Positions 33,406-45,334 are shown, counted from the stretch's first letter. The stretch is 64,000 bases of DNA from Chinchilla lanigera (GCF_000276665.1 NW_004955484.1:5642171-5706170); one strand, 5' to 3'. Notes: generated by a model from the sequence alone, not told the origin. Numbers and translations are program-made.

Positions 33406-34164
33406 ATGTTACTTAGTTTAATCGCTCTACTTTAATCCAAAAATGGCAATTCCATTTAGGCCAAATGAATGCTACCAAGAGGCTGGCCAAGGAATGAACT
33501 GCCACGGCAGAATCACTCCTAGTAGAAAATGCATCCGCAGTGGTGTTAGAAACACAGCTTCATCCTATGAACCCACCTCCTTCAAGATTCCTTGGCCCAT
33601 TAGAGGTTGCCGAAAAGCTTACAGTCCAGAAAGTACACCTATCACCTGGGCACCATTTCAGAACCTTGCCACACACACATAGGGATGGTGCCCAGGCCAA
33701 CAGACTGTCCACGGAGGTCAGGGAGGCAGCCACCATCCTGCCCATACCACGGCTGCCTGCCTGTGCCCTTCAGGTGACCTCTAACCCTGTATCAGTCTCC
33801 GCTAAATCTTCGCTCACTCCTCTGGGGACACTCAGTGTGGGGACTCCTTTACAAGCACTCTCTTCTGTTTCTCTCTCAAGTGCTGAGGGCTTCACCAAAA
33901 TACAACTTAACAAAACAATGCCACCATTATTTGGAGGGAAGAGGCTATCACAGATCATTGCAAAGCCTCCTCCCTCACTTCCAAGAGAGCACTGTTTGCT
34001 GGGATAAGTAGAGCTGCACAAGCTTTCAGGACAACATTGGGTTTAGCTTTACCCATCCAAGCCCCTTACTCCAGGCCCATCCAGGGGTTGCCTTCCCCGC
34101 CAGCTGTACTGCTTCCTCCATAGGACCCCTCTGGGCCTGCGGGCAGGGGCCGACCAGCAGCCCT
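33406..34164. other. Unassigned non-coding stretch
   Basis: A 155-codon plus frame (33540-34007) has no domain and no supporting structure. No repeat recognised. Confidence 0.4.
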
Positions 34165-34580
34165 CCAACATGCCCATATCTCAACACCTGAATCCAGGAA
34201 TGTGCTATCTCACATGGCTAAAGAGTCTCTGCAGATGGGATCAAGTTAAGAAACCTGAGATGAGGAGATTATCCTGAACTTTCCAGGTAGGCCTGTTGTA
34301 ATCACAAAAGTCTTTAAAACAAGGACAAAGGAGAAGGCAGAGGCAAACAGGAGGAGATATAATGACAACATGAAAGGGACAGTGATGTGAGGGAAGGGTG
34401 AAGGAACGTGGGCAGCCTCCAGAATCTAGAAAAGACCAGGACACAGACTCCTTCAGAAGGACTCAGCCCTGCCAACGCTTTGACTTTAGCCCGGTGATGC
34501 TGATTTTGGACTTAAGGGCTTTAAGCTTCAAGACAATGAATTTGGGTTGATCTAAGCCAACAAGTTTGAGGAATTTGCTT
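34165..34580 (+). mobile_element. Old MaLR-type LTR (MLT1-like)
   Basis: 'CAGATGGGATCAAGTTAAGA', 'GAGATTATCCTGAACTTTCC', 'AGTGATGTGAGGGAAGGGTG', 'CCTCCAGAATCTAGAAAAGA' and 'TTTGACTTTAGCCCGGTGAT' follow the order of a common mammalian MLT1-type LTR as I remember it. No internal retroviral part is visible. Confidence 0.62.
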
Positions 34581-35404
34581 CAGCACCAACAAAAAACTAT
34601 TACAATTCTTCTCCAAGAGGAGAGGGGGTGCCAATGAACACACAGACACATGGATGTCCCTGGAGTTTTAGGATGATTCAGTCTAGTTAGGGTCCACACA
34701 ACCTTCCTGTCTGGACCGTAAGGGCCAGAATCTTCTCTTTTCCTATCACCAAAAACTAAGCCCCAAGGTCTTTGATGCCGTAAGTAAAGAGCCAAAATAA
34801 ACGCTCGGTGAGCGCCTTAACATCAGACAGAAAAAAACTGTCACACTAGCTTACTGCATTTGAGATTCTTAAATACCTAAAACAAATCAAGGAAACAATA
34901 AAAAATATGGTAGCTAAGTAAAAAATATATGTGCTCCCTTTTGATTTTATCTGAGAGAAGATACTGGCCTAACAAATCCACCAGAAGGAATCCCCAGATC
35001 TGCAGTTCCTTTTATCAAATGGGCAGACAACAGCAGGCCCAGCCAACCTCGCCCACAGATGGGCCGCAATGCCAGGCAGCCAGCTTGAAGAACTGGAAGG
35101 CCAGGTCCCACACCATTGGGCTCCTGAAGACAAAGAGAGGAGGCAGCTCTGGAAGGTGGTAGCCTGGGGCCATTGGATCTCACCATCTCCCCAGCACCTG
35201 AGAGGCGTGAGCCAGGCAGCCAACCACATCAGAAGCTGGCTGCCGGCCGGCCCCAGTTGCCCAACACCTCCAGAGGAGACAGCTTTCCAGGACTGGGTTT
35301 TATACACCACACAGGTACAGGCCACTGTCGACCCAATCAAGGCACGGTTCCTTGCAGAGCAGCCCACACAAAGACCGGACAGAAAATGCCTTGCTACCAA
35401 GCCA
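34581..35404. other. Unassigned non-coding stretch
   Basis: GC-rich 34950-35400 yields overlapping frames up to 143 codons on the minus strand. None has a recognisable domain. Confidence 0.4.
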
Positions 35405-35590
35405 TTTATTCATTTTTTTCTTTCATTTCTTTTTATTGGTTAGAGATACATTATGATAACATTCATCATAGGGAATCTGTACCTGTACATGACAAATCTT
35501 GCCTCTTCTGTTTTTCCCATTCCCCTCCCCTCCCTTCAACCTGCTCCTCAGTAAAACTAGTCTCACTTATCATGCAAAGGAGGGCCCCAC
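35405..35590 (-). mobile_element. Possible lineage-specific L1 3' end (antisense)
   Basis: Starts with a T-rich run, then 'TTTTATTGGTTAGAGATACA', 'ATAGGGAATCTGTACCTGTA' and a C/T-rich block 'CCCATTCCCCTCCCCTCCCT'. The T-run, TATTGG, TACA-rich and CCCCTCCC layout resembles antisense L1 3' ends of other rodents. The family identity is inferred. Confidence 0.42.
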
Positions 35591-37185
35591 CAGGACCTCA
35601 TTTCTATGCCAGTCTATCCAGCTCTCTCGCTCACAGGCCAGACCACGGAACCCTCCACACTCATATACTACTCCTTCCCTGTCCCTATTCTACCAGTTGT
35701 TGACACTTTCTCAGTCTTTATGTTAACAAAGAACAGGAACTATTATGTTAACAATTAACATGAAACATTACATTATGGTTCTTAGGGTTGAGGTAACTAG
35801 GATTACTCAACAGGATCTAAACATTCAGTTTTAGTGCGCCCGTAGAAGGCACCACTTTAGGCAAGATGAAGTAGTTTTTAAAAAAATATTAACCACCTTC
35901 TACAAAGAATTCTCAGTCAGTCTCCTGCTTGTGAAAGATATGACTCTGGATTTTGAAAGTCCAAGAGAAGATTAATACTAGCCAATTTGGCTTCTAGTTT
36001 GGCCTGATTCAAAGTCTTTATGCCACGTAACCAGTTTCTCTTTATTCTGGCTTCTTCTAATGCCCCCCAAATAAACCAGTCCCAGAAACAGAATCTCATT
36101 TTCCTTAGATCCTACCGTATGACTAATTTACAGCCTTTGTTTAAATCCCTTGGCCCAGAGCTGACTGGTAATTTCCTCCTCCTCTGTAGAATGACCATTG
36201 ACAGCCACTCTAACCGCTGTATGAACCGAGAACGTTCCCTGTGCCTTCCATGGGTATGGAATCACACCGTGAGAGCACGGTGATTCACGGGCAGAATCTC
36301 CCCACTGTGGCGCAAATGCACTGGGGTCTCCGCTCAAGTTTAGATGCATGTCCCCAGGGAGTTAACTGACCACTCCTCATGCTTAAATGCACCTTTAAAA
36401 AAAAGACACAGAGATACTAAAGCCTGGGCCAGCCATTAGCATGTGATCCCAAGCCATGATTGGGGTTTTCTTATATATTTGGATTAAGGAGGGCAGGAGA
36501 GAAGGCCTTGTTTTTGTTTTGATTCAAAGCGGGAGGGGATGGGAAGATGCCCTAGAAAATATCCTCCATTGGCCAAAGGGAGAGGAATACTTGAAAGGAG
36601 TACCTGAAAGTGCTCCAACTGTTTTTCCTGTCCCCCATCCCAGTGGTGTCCCCGGCCAAGCCATCAGAGCCTTGCCAACACAGTTCTCTCCCGCACAGCC
36701 CTGGGCTCCCCACCAACGCCTGGACTGTAGCTAAATAATGTCTTCTTTTATCCCGACTGGGCCTTTTCGGTCCTTTGCCCCATTATAAGCTGACTCCTTC
36801 AACTCCAGTAATTTAGATGGTACTGCTCCCTCAGAAGAGCTTGTCTAGCTTAGCACCTGCAGCCACAGCCTATCCCGGGAATTGTCCATCCATGCACTCA
36901 AACATTCAAGTGTCTACCCTGTGCCAGCATCTGTCCCCTGGGCTGTAGTCAGGATGAACTGAGGCCCTTCTGCCAGCACAGAGCTCAGTCCCGGCAAACT
37001 CCTTCCACCGTCTGTGGCACCATCACTGCCCTCCAGCTCCTCCTCCACACCCTGACTCTCCTCATTCCTGAAAAGGACTTCCCCCATTTTAGCTGAAAAA
37101 TTCTGAGTTTGGTTTTCCTTTTTTTTTTTTTTGGTGGGGTAGAGGGTAGGTTATATTCTCATAGTTTTAATCTTATATAACTCTA
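35591..37185. other. Unassigned stretch with a weak MIR/L2 scrap at about 36880-36970
   Basis: 'GTGTCTACCCTGTGCCAGCA' at about 36910 resembles MIR/L2. A T-run lies at 37118-37131. The rest is unassigned, and the short frames are not credible. Confidence 0.4.
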
Positions 37186-37239
37186 AACTGGGCATGGTAG
37201 TGCATGCCTATAATCCCAGCACTCTGGGAGGCTGAGGCA
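37186..37239 (+). mobile_element. B1-type SINE cut off by the assembly gap
   Basis: 'CTGGGCATGGTAGTGCATGC', 'CTATAATCCCAGCACTCTGG' and 'GAGGCTGAGGCA' are the first ~54 bases of a B1 element. The sequence then runs into Ns. Confidence 0.9.
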
Positions 37240-37403
37240 NNNNNNNNNNNNNNNNNNNNNNNNNNNNNNNNNNNNNNNNNNNNNNNNNNNNNNNNNNNNN
37301 NNNNNNNNNNNNNNNNNNNNNNNNNNNNNNNNNNNNNNNNNNNNNNNNNNNNNNNNNNNNNNNNNNNNNNNNNNNNNNNNNNNNNNNNNNNNNNNNNNNN
37401 NNN
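37240..37403. other. Assembly gap (164 N)
   Basis: Undetermined bases directly following a B1 5' end. The rest of that SINE and its tail presumably lie within. X-containing frames across it are artefacts. Confidence 0.99.
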
Positions 37404-38040
37404 TGATACTGGAGAGGGGGCTTCTGCACTGAACCTATCAAGTCTGGTTGTGTCCTGTCATATTATCTTCATCCTTAAGAGGCTGACCTCTCTCTTTTTC
37501 CTCTGGAGACTGAAGCTGGCCTCCCTCCTTTCCACACACTGAAGTCAGCTGTCCAACAATCTCTTCTGCACTCACCTAGCACGATCTTATTCTGAAAGCC
37601 ACAGTTCTTGTTCAAAAATTATCCTCTTTCCTAGACAACCTCCCAAAATGCTCATTACCCAGCTTTGCCTGCACCCTGATATTTGTGCTAACTTTCCAGT
37701 TCCATGGCAACGTGGACCTGAGGCCTCACGCTCTGTTCCATCCCACTCTCGTCCTCACACTCCCTTAGATGCAGCCTTCCAAGCGTCCTCAAGGCAAGAA
37801 GAAAACAACAAAACACCCAGCATCTTTTTATCCTGCCTCAAGTCAGAGTTGAGATGAAACCCACTTGCGACTCTACAAAGCTGACCCTGGGAGGTGAGAA
37901 CAGAGTGGCCAGTTCATCGCAGGAAGTGGCCTAATGCTGCTATAAGCACCAAGAACCAGTGAACTACACCCCACTCCCGCTTCATAGGGTCAAGAAAAAG
38001 GCCCTGAGGCACAGCATTAACTCCAAATCTTCCAACAGCA
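37404..38040. other. Unassigned non-coding stretch
   Basis: No repeat or exon recognised after the gap. Confidence 0.45.
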
Positions 38041-38046
38041 TCAGCA

Positions 38047-38120
38047 TGTCTGTGTGTGTGCACTTACACACACGTGCACGCGCATGTGTATGTGTGTACC
38101 TGCCTGTGTGCACGTGGGAC
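38047..38120. repeat. Alternating purine-pyrimidine (TG/CA) tract
   Basis: Segments TGTGTGTGCACTTACACACA, CGTGCACGCGCATGTGTATG and GTGTGCACGTGG alternate purine and pyrimidine almost throughout. It is a decayed (TG)n repeat with CpG/CACGTG elements. Confidence 0.85.
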
Positions 38121-38621
38121 ACAAAGTTTACCACCCTCTCAGCTAGTCTGCACAAACACACCCTTCCTCACCACTGGCAAGGAAAACAAGGTGCCCGCTG
38201 GAGACACCAGCTAGATCCTCCACGTCCTGCCGTGTGGATGTATGTTCCCTGCCCAAACCTGCCTTCTGATTGAGCGACCCTGCTTTGCACCAATCCGTAC
38301 TCTCAAATGAACATTCTCCCTTTCGTAGACCTTCCTTCTCCAAGGGCATGAACTGGAGTCGTGAGTCATCATTACATGCAGGAAGCAGTTCTCGATCCAA
38401 AGCCTGAGCTTGTTCCTAGAGCAATTTTTCAGGTCTCTCTCTGCTCTTCTCATACAAGGCACTCAGGGCTCACCTCCCCTCAAACATACACACATTACAG
38501 CCTTTTCAAGGGCTCTCCTTCTATCTACCCACTACTGAGACGGCTTTTTTGTTTAGCCAACTGGTAAGAAAATTGAGAGAACTGTCTGACATTTCTGGCA
38601 GGGCATAAATCCTTAACAAAA
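38121..38621. other. Unassigned non-coding stretch
   Basis: Frames at 38143-38567 are short and overlap on both strands. No repeat recognised. Confidence 0.4.
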
Positions 38622-38637
38622 AATATACATATACATG

Positions 38638-38676
<39 letters not shown>
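38622..38676. repeat. (CATATA)n microsatellite
   Basis: About nine ATACAT hexamer units with one TG interruption. Confidence 0.95.
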
Positions 38677-39858
38677 CTTCCAGCTCTGCCTGAGTCCTAT
38701 ACTAAGACCTCTAACCTTTTGAAAGAGCTGTGTAGACATTCCATGGGAACCAACTATCACCATTCCTTATCATTGCTGAAAGGCAAAATCCACTTTACCC
38801 TGCAACTTCTCACATATATCTTTCACATCTTTGGTCTGAAAGCTGAGCATGTAAGAGAAAGAAAAAGAAACACCAGGAATGTTGGGAAGCCATTGTCACT
38901 ATAATGAGATGCAGCAACAGCGTCCTACACTCCACGGAGGCACTAGGACACTTGGTTTAAATTTTTTGTTTAATATATACAATGAACCACATACAAAACT
39001 ACATTGGTGGGACACTCCCTTGGTGATCACGACCAAATTATGAACCACATCAAGCAGAGGACTGTCCAGCAACACCATCAAGAGGGCTAAATGGCTATCG
39101 AGCTATAAAATAAAGACAGAGTTCTGACTTCTTATATGAAATTTTAAAGCGAAAGGTCTTCAATTTAAATTCTGAAAGAAAAACATCCTCACATAGTGTG
39201 TGAGGGTCAAGAACACCCTAACCCTATGGGACAGCTTCTGAAATACACAGCAATGGGAAATGTGGGAGCCATGGGGCAAACCACTGTATAACCGGTTGCC
39301 CTGGCCAGACCCATCATATTGACTTTAGCACTGTTTGTCTACTATGATTCAGTGAAAGTTACCGAAACTGAAATCAAGTGGAATTGATCAACTTAGGCTT
39401 CCAATGCTGAATCTTATTCAGCAACTCTTGAATGTCCTGTATCTTCTTGATATTTCCCATTCAAATATTTATTGGTACAAGGGTAAGGTCAGGCGCGGTT
39501 GCCAGTCCTTTTTCATGTCATCCTATTCAAATCTAACTAAAATGGAGGAAACATCACATAGCAGAAGGTCTCCCTACAATGCACACCCTCTCATTCCCTG
39601 ATACCCTTCCATATCAGTGCCCTGCCTGTATATTTGGGTTCAAATTCATTTTTGAACCAACAGCCAAGTGATTCCCCCTGAGGCACTTAGGAGATAATCT
39701 CATCTACAAACTGTGACATGTCCCCAACCTGCATTCCCTACAGGGCAACTGCAATGATTAATAGCAGGGATACAGGCACAGAATCTTTGAAAAATAAACT
39801 TAGATTACTTTCGTGTTCTCCTCAGATGGACTTGGCACCTTTCCCTGATTCAGAGGCC
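38677..39858. other. Unassigned non-coding stretch
   Basis: AT-moderate, unique-looking DNA. No repeat or exon recognised. Confidence 0.45.
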
Positions 39859-39871
39859 TAAATCATGTGAT

Positions 39872-39969
39872 CTTTTTTTTTTTTTTTTTTTTTTTGGTAC
39901 TGGGAATTGAACTCAGGACCTTGCGCTTGCCAGGCAGGCACTTGTGCCACTGAGCTACATCCCTGGCCC
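39872..39969 (-). mobile_element. ID-type SINE (antisense) with TSD
   Basis: A T-run of over 20 bases, then 'GGTACTGGGAATTGAACTCA', 'GGACCTTGCGCTTGCCAGGC' and 'ACTGAGCTACATCCCTGGCC'. Flanking repeats TAAATCATGTGAT (39859-39871) and TAAATTATGTGAT (39970-39982) differ at one base. Confidence 0.93.
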
Positions 39970-39982
39970 TAAATTATGTGAT

Positions 39983-40212
39983 ACTGAGCAGATATGTAGT
40001 AGCTCAGTAAAAGGCAAGATAAATAGGACTGAGCACAGTGAACAAAGACAACCAAAGATATAGGGTCTGAGGTTCAGGGACAAGGGTCAGCCCAACCAAG
40101 GTCTCTGAGATCTCATCCTTTCGGTCATCCAACCAAAAGTCCCACAGTTGCCTTTGACTCTTCTTTCTCTCCTGTCCCATGTCCCTCTTTAAAAGATATC
40201 CAGCGGATCGGC
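39983..40212. other. Short unassigned stretch
   Basis: Nothing recognised. Confidence 0.5.
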
Positions 40213-40655
40213 ACCTGAAGCAGGTTGAATTGACCAGCATCTTCCCAAAATCTATGTCTACTGGGAGCCTCAGAACATGACCTTATTTGGAAACAGAGTC
40301 CCTCGGGGGTATAATTAAATTATGATGAGATAGGGCTTTAGGGTGGGCCCTAATCATCAACAACTGGTGCCTCAGAAAAGGAGAGGGCACAGAGACACAA
40401 GCAAGGATGAAGGCTCCATAAAAACGGAGGCGGACACCAAGTGACACAACTCTAAGCCGAGGACTAGCAGCAGCCACTGTCAGCAGACGGGGCAAAGAAT
40501 GATCCTCACCTGGAACCCATGGAGGACGCATGCCCTGCTGACACACTGATCTTGGACTCCTGGCCTCCACGACCGCTCTGAGAACAGGTCTCTGTTGTTT
40601 AAAGCCGCTCCATTTGTGATGGCGTGTTACAGCAGCCCCAGGAAACAAATATGCC
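40213..40655 (+). mobile_element. MLT1D-like MaLR LTR
   Basis: 'AACATGACCTTATTTGGAAA', 'TTAGGGTGGGCCCTAATCAT', 'CAACTGGTGCCTCAGAAAAG', 'ACACTGATCTTGGACTCCTG', 'CTCTGTTGTTTAAAGCCGCT' and 'GTTACAGCAGCCCCAGGAAA' match the MLT1D-type LTR in order and spacing as I recall the consensus. It is a solo LTR without coding sequence. Confidence 0.8.
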
Positions 40656-40949
40656 ACTTCTTAGCCTTGCACCTTGACCCGCCTGGCCTGCGCCACTTCT
40701 CACCTGCTTGGGTACAGTCATCTCCCTGAGGTCTCTTTAATTCTTCCCCTTGTCCCAGTGCAGCAGCTGGAGGGGCCTGCCTGAACCTGAGTCAGTCACT
40801 CCTGCAGACAAAATCCCGTTCCCAAAGCATGCAGCACACTCAGATCTGAGAGGAAATCCACAGAGCGGCCTCTGAGGTCCTACCCGCTGTGCCCCTTCCT
40901 CTGCACACACCCGCTCAAGCCACAGGGCCCCCTGCTGCTCCTCAGCCGC
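40656..40949. other. Short unassigned GC-moderate stretch
   Basis: No repeat or exon recognised. Confidence 0.45.
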
Positions 40950-41265
40950 ACCACATAGGCTCCCTCTCAGGGCTTTCACAGGAGCATTCCCTCTGTCCAG
41001 AACTCTCTTTCTACCTCACTTCCTCCCTCAAGTCTTTCTCAGATGCAGCCTTCCCGAAGGTCCTTCCTCAACGCTCCCTCCTACTTAACCTGCAAGCCCT
41101 GGTGCTCCTTCTCCACTGCCCTGAATATCACTCAGAAGACCCAATTTCACTATGTATATCGAGGGAGGTGAGACAGTGTGGACTTCATGAAATGGAGGAG
41201 TTTTCTCCTTTTGCCCCCACCGCAGTACCTCTAGCATTGAGTCTAGTGCTTGGCAAATGAGAAGC
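40950..41265 (+). mobile_element. L2 LINE 3' region
   Basis: 'CAGGAGCATTCCCTCTGTCC', 'AGAACTCTCTTTCTACCTCA', 'CTCAAGTCTTTCTCAGATGC', 'AGCCTTCCCGAAGGTCCTTC' and 'CTAGTGCTTGGCAAATGAGA' follow the L2 3' region ('gttccctctgcctggaa...caggtctctgctcaaatg...gaggccttccctga'). Strongly decayed. Confidence 0.75.
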
Positions 41266-41456
41266 TCTCAAACTGAAGGTCAAGAGCAGGACGGAGCAGC
41301 AGAAAGGGAGGCCTGGCAGAAGCACTGACACTCGGAGTATCTGCGAGCTGTCAGGGGCAAGACTGCAGGTCCAGCAACAAGGGATCAAGGGGTGAGGGAG
41401 CCCTAACAAGGAAACTGGCAGCGCAACTGACTGATTCAGCTGGATTATTTTTTTAA

Positions 41457-41595
41457 GAGGTGCCAGGGATCAAACCCAGAGCCTTTTTCTTAGAAAGATG
41501 TGTGGGTGCATGCGTGCATGTTTTGCTGTGGATAAAACCCCAGGTCTTGCACAGACCAAGCACACACTCCACCTCTGAGTTATGCCCTGGCACTA
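41457..41595 (-). mobile_element. Two adjacent ID-type pieces (antisense)
   Basis: 'GGTGCCAGGGATCAAACCCA' (41459) is cut short near 41490. A second piece begins at about 41524 with 'GCTGTGGATAAAACCCCAGG' and ends 'CTGAGTTATGCCCTGGCAC'. A GCATGCGTGCATG stretch lies between. Either one element interrupted or two fragments. Confidence 0.65.
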
Positions 41596-44520
41596 GACTA
41601 GCTAAAGCTTCAAGTGGGCGGGGGGTGACACAGGGGGCCTGGCCTCTACCAGGTACCACCTCCTCTCCTCCTTGTAACCACCACCAGTGTCTCCAGGCTG
41701 CCACTTTTCCTTAGGTAATAGGAGGCAAAATCACCCCCACTGAGAGCCGCTGATGGCTTCAGTTCAATGCCAGCGCATATACAGCCGGCACAGTGGCACG
41801 TGCTGACAGAGCCAGGCAGGTAGCATGCCCGAACCAAGCTGGCCAGGTAAGAGGAAGTGGCAAGGTAAGAAGTGAAATGGTAACAAGAAAGGAGTGGGCC
41901 CCGGTGGCCTCAAAAGTACATGTCCCTGCCGAGAGGGGCCGTCACACTGTTCTGTTCCAGTTTCTAGAGTTCAGCTTTGGTTGTGTATCCTCACCCTCTG
42001 TTCCAGCCAGCCTTTGCCATGCAAACTCAAAATGGCAAAATTCCCTGATTTTTTTTTTTTGTAAAGAAAACGGCTCCATCCAGATTTTGGTGTAGAATAA
42101 ACTGATCTTTAATATACAGAATAAGCTGATCAAAACATATCCACAGGTTAGGTTCTGCCTATAGACCACGGACTTCCCCGTCTCTGACACAAAAGCTGCC
42201 TGGAGGTAAAAGAGACATGGGAGGGGACACCCACGAGGACTGTGCTATAATAATTCAGGCACAAGGGGTCTGGAGTAGGCCTGTGAGGGTGAGGATATAA
42301 AACCAAGGCCGAACTCCAGAAACTCTAAAGATGAAGTAAGTGTGTCAGGGAATTCCCCAAATTTTGCCCTATAAGCCACAGTGCCAAAGTAACAGCTATT
42401 GGCTTTGGAGAGTCTCTTTAAAACCAAAATAAATACAATACTCAATTCTAGTAGGTACATGAGCTTGCACCTACATGATTCTAAGCCTGAAGCCCATCCT
42501 GGACAAAGCCAAGGTCTCCACATCTTTATGTTAGTCAGTAAACAGCCTCAGCACCAGGGTCACTCTCTACCCAATCCACCCAGACCACCAGGATGGAACA
42601 GCCCAGATATAACTAACCGCCCCAAGGAATCAGGTAGCATCACTGCTCTGAATATGAGTACCTCTTGCTGTCCCCAACAGCAGGGCCAATAGTCTCCTGG
42701 ATTTCCTCTGATACAGGGCAGGAGGACAGCAGCTGTGCAGATCACAGACCTAGGAGCTGGGAGGTACCTTAAGCCACCCTTCAAGCTGGCTCTTTCACTT
42801 TATTTAAAAAGAAAATCCAGAAAAGGGTAACAGTGTGCATTCTAAAGCCTGATGGAATCAGAACTCTGGTCCATCACCCCACCAGATACTGTGTCATCTT
42901 GCCACTACCCCAACCAATCCCTGAGCCATGAGTAACCAAGAGAAAGAAGCTATGACAACACACACCACAAAGTCAATCAAAGGTAACATGGGCCCATCTA
43001 CATTAAATCTTGATAAGAAGCAAAGGACTCAGGCTTCTGTGTCTGGACAAGACTTGCGGGGAGCAGGTAGGAGGGATGAACCAGCTTCTGTAAACTGGGC
43101 AGAGACCTTCCTTTAAGTGCTTGTGTCTTCCCAGAGAAAGACATCCTGTGACCAAAGCACGTATACATTATAATTAAATATCATGTAGTTCCAGAGCACA
43201 TCACCAGGACAGTACTAAATAAACAGGTTTACTCCACATTCTGGCCCCCACTCAAGATCACTGGTGAAAAAGTAAAACCCACAGGACTGCCTAATCTCAC
43301 TTCTACACAGTTTTGCTTTTCTTAGTAGGCAAGAAAAAAGCAGGGTCTTTTGACAGAGGAAATAAGAGACAGGTGAGCAGGCAAAGATGGGGGAAGGGAA
43401 GGGATGAAGAAGAGGCTGGACCAATCTCCCAGTTGAGGAGAAACTTCCAGATTGGAAGCAGACTCTATTAAATTGACGGCAGTCTCCACAAAGCCTTGCT
43501 ATACACCACGAGCAAAGGCTTCTTCACTCCCCCTAGGGCTAGGTTTGACGCCATCCCACTTTGACAGCTGAAGTCTAATTCATCCTTCACCTGATCTCCA
43601 AGTGGTGGCTATAAACCAGCCCATGGAGGGCACATTAAAAGAACTGGAGGATTGGGGTCCCAAGACACAGATGAAGAGAAAAAAACTAAATTGCACCAGC
43701 ATTCGCTTGGGCTAGAAGAGCCAACGGTAACCTTGGGCTGGTCACTCCTAGATCACTATGTATTAATAAGGTTCCACCTCTCAGACACAGGTTGTGATTT
43801 GTGAGCTAATTATTGGAGAAGAATCGAGGTCTAAAGGCATCTAAAGCACTTAGCTATGTAAAACACTACACGTCGAGCCGCCAGACGCTCTGCAGACCAA
43901 CTCCACAGGAGTAGCTACAGGAGGAACAGAGGGTTCCGGAGTTCAATGTCTCCCAGAGCTGGGCACAGGGAGACTGCATCTTGAATGAGGTGCCACAGGA
44001 GGCTCTCTATTCCCCAACGCGACCTCCTCCTGGCCTTGACTGTTCCCCCAGACATGCACCCATCTCCTGGAGACAACACACTCCTCAGTGTCTCCCACAT
44101 ATGATTTCCTCATGTATCCACTCTAAGGAACTAACTTTTTATGAAGAGACCAGGAGAAAGTTCCCACATGCACAAAACACATACCCCACGGAGGAGCCAA
44201 GAGAGGGTCATTTAGCACATGTTGAAAGAAGACAAGATGGAGAGTGATTAGGAGAAGACAATGTCTTGTCAGCCATGAAAGTTAAATGGAAACATCTTCT
44301 CTGGGGCCACCCCAACCCTGCATCCTCCCTGACTGGGGGCAGCCACCATTCCAGAATGCACACGGGGGTGGGGGGGATCCCCAAAGTAGGAGAGGGGCCG
44401 AGGCAGGGGAGGGAGCACCATGGTGGTTTGCAGGAGTTCTACCTCTGGGAATGGATTTGATGTCAAGTGTCAGCAAGTAAATTGCTATTGGCTTCTCAAT
44501 AAGCAGCAGTAGTGAGTTAA
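41596..44520. other. Unassigned non-coding stretch, SINE-free
   Basis: No rodent SINE. G/C runs at 41617-41630 and 44364-44377 have G4 potential. A small direct repeat (AGAATAA.CTGATC at about 42092 and 42118) is visible. Short frames have no domains. Confidence 0.45.
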
Positions 44521-44530
44521 GTGTTTCCCC

Positions 44531-44580
44531 GTATTGTGCAGGCTCTCACGGACTCAATACGGCAGTATTGACAGCACAAT
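44531..44580. other. Nested inverted repeats (possible hairpin)
   Basis: The inner pair TCAATAC (44554-44560) and GTATTGA (44565-44571) has a four-base loop. The outer pair ATTGTGC (44533-44539) and GCACAAT (44574-44580) encloses it. Both stems are perfect. An alternative pairing of GTATTG at 44531 with CAATAC at 44555 is also possible. Function unknown. Confidence 0.6.
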
Positions 44581-45189
44581 CACACAGTAATCCAGGCTTC
44601 TCTAATACCTACACTTCCTCAATGAAAATACACTTTCTACTTGGACATCAGCCCATTAGCTTTGGGCTGGAATCTCTAGCCTCCCCCCTCCCCCCACCAC
44701 CCCCAGCCATGCAACTGGCATCTGGCCCCCAAACGCCCTGGCCAAAGGGAACATCCCAGCCAGCAGATTGTCAGAGCCCAACCAAAAAGATAAACAGTCA
44801 GAGACCTACAGGAAAAGGCCTCCTCTCCCCATCTATAAATCACCGATGGGAAGGAAAGAAGTGATTCAACTCTTTAAGGATAAAAATCTCGGCAGTCACA
44901 GAGGAAAATTGATGTTCCTTTGCAAAGCGAAAGATGTTCACTCCAGGAAGATGCATGCCTTCAAGTTTTTACAAAGAAACTCAAACTTCGCTCTACTCAA
45001 AATAGTTACGCACCTTCCGCAGGGCTCGCACTTTTACACCAGGGGTTACATTCCCAAGAAGGAACATTCCCATGCCTAGTAGCCTCAAGATGAGTTTACA
45101 GCCCAGTCTACTGATCTAACACCGGGCACTTTGCAAGTGCAAGCTGTTTTTCAAAGCCATCCCTCATGCATTTTTACTTGACTTTCAGA
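44581..45189. other. Unassigned stretch with C-rich run
   Basis: 44684-44706 is nearly all C (minus-strand G4 potential). Otherwise nothing recognised. Confidence 0.45.
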
Positions 45190-45305
45190 ACACCCTGGAA
45201 TGGGCAGGGGACAAGACTGTATCACAGAGACCAATAAAACTGACGTGAAGGAGAAGTTATGTGACTTACCCAAGGTCACACAGCCAGTTAGGAGTAGCTT
45301 TGCAA
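45190..45305 (-). mobile_element. MIR SINE fragment (antisense)
   Basis: 'GTTATGTGACTTACCCAAGG' followed by 'TCACACAGCCAGTTAGGAGT' is the reverse-strand MIR core. Confidence 0.75.
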
Positions 45306-45334
45306 TCACAGCAGATTATGGGGTCCGCTGTTTT

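Noticed and set aside
34969..35400. 143-codon minus frame
   Set aside because: Overlaps several other frames in a stop-poor GC-rich block; no domain.
37204..37542. Frames spanning the N gap
   Set aside because: X residues come from undetermined bases and the start lies inside a B1.
42092..42131. AGAATAA.CTGATC direct repeat as a transposon footprint
   Set aside because: Too short (about 14 bp, one mismatch), with no inverted ends.
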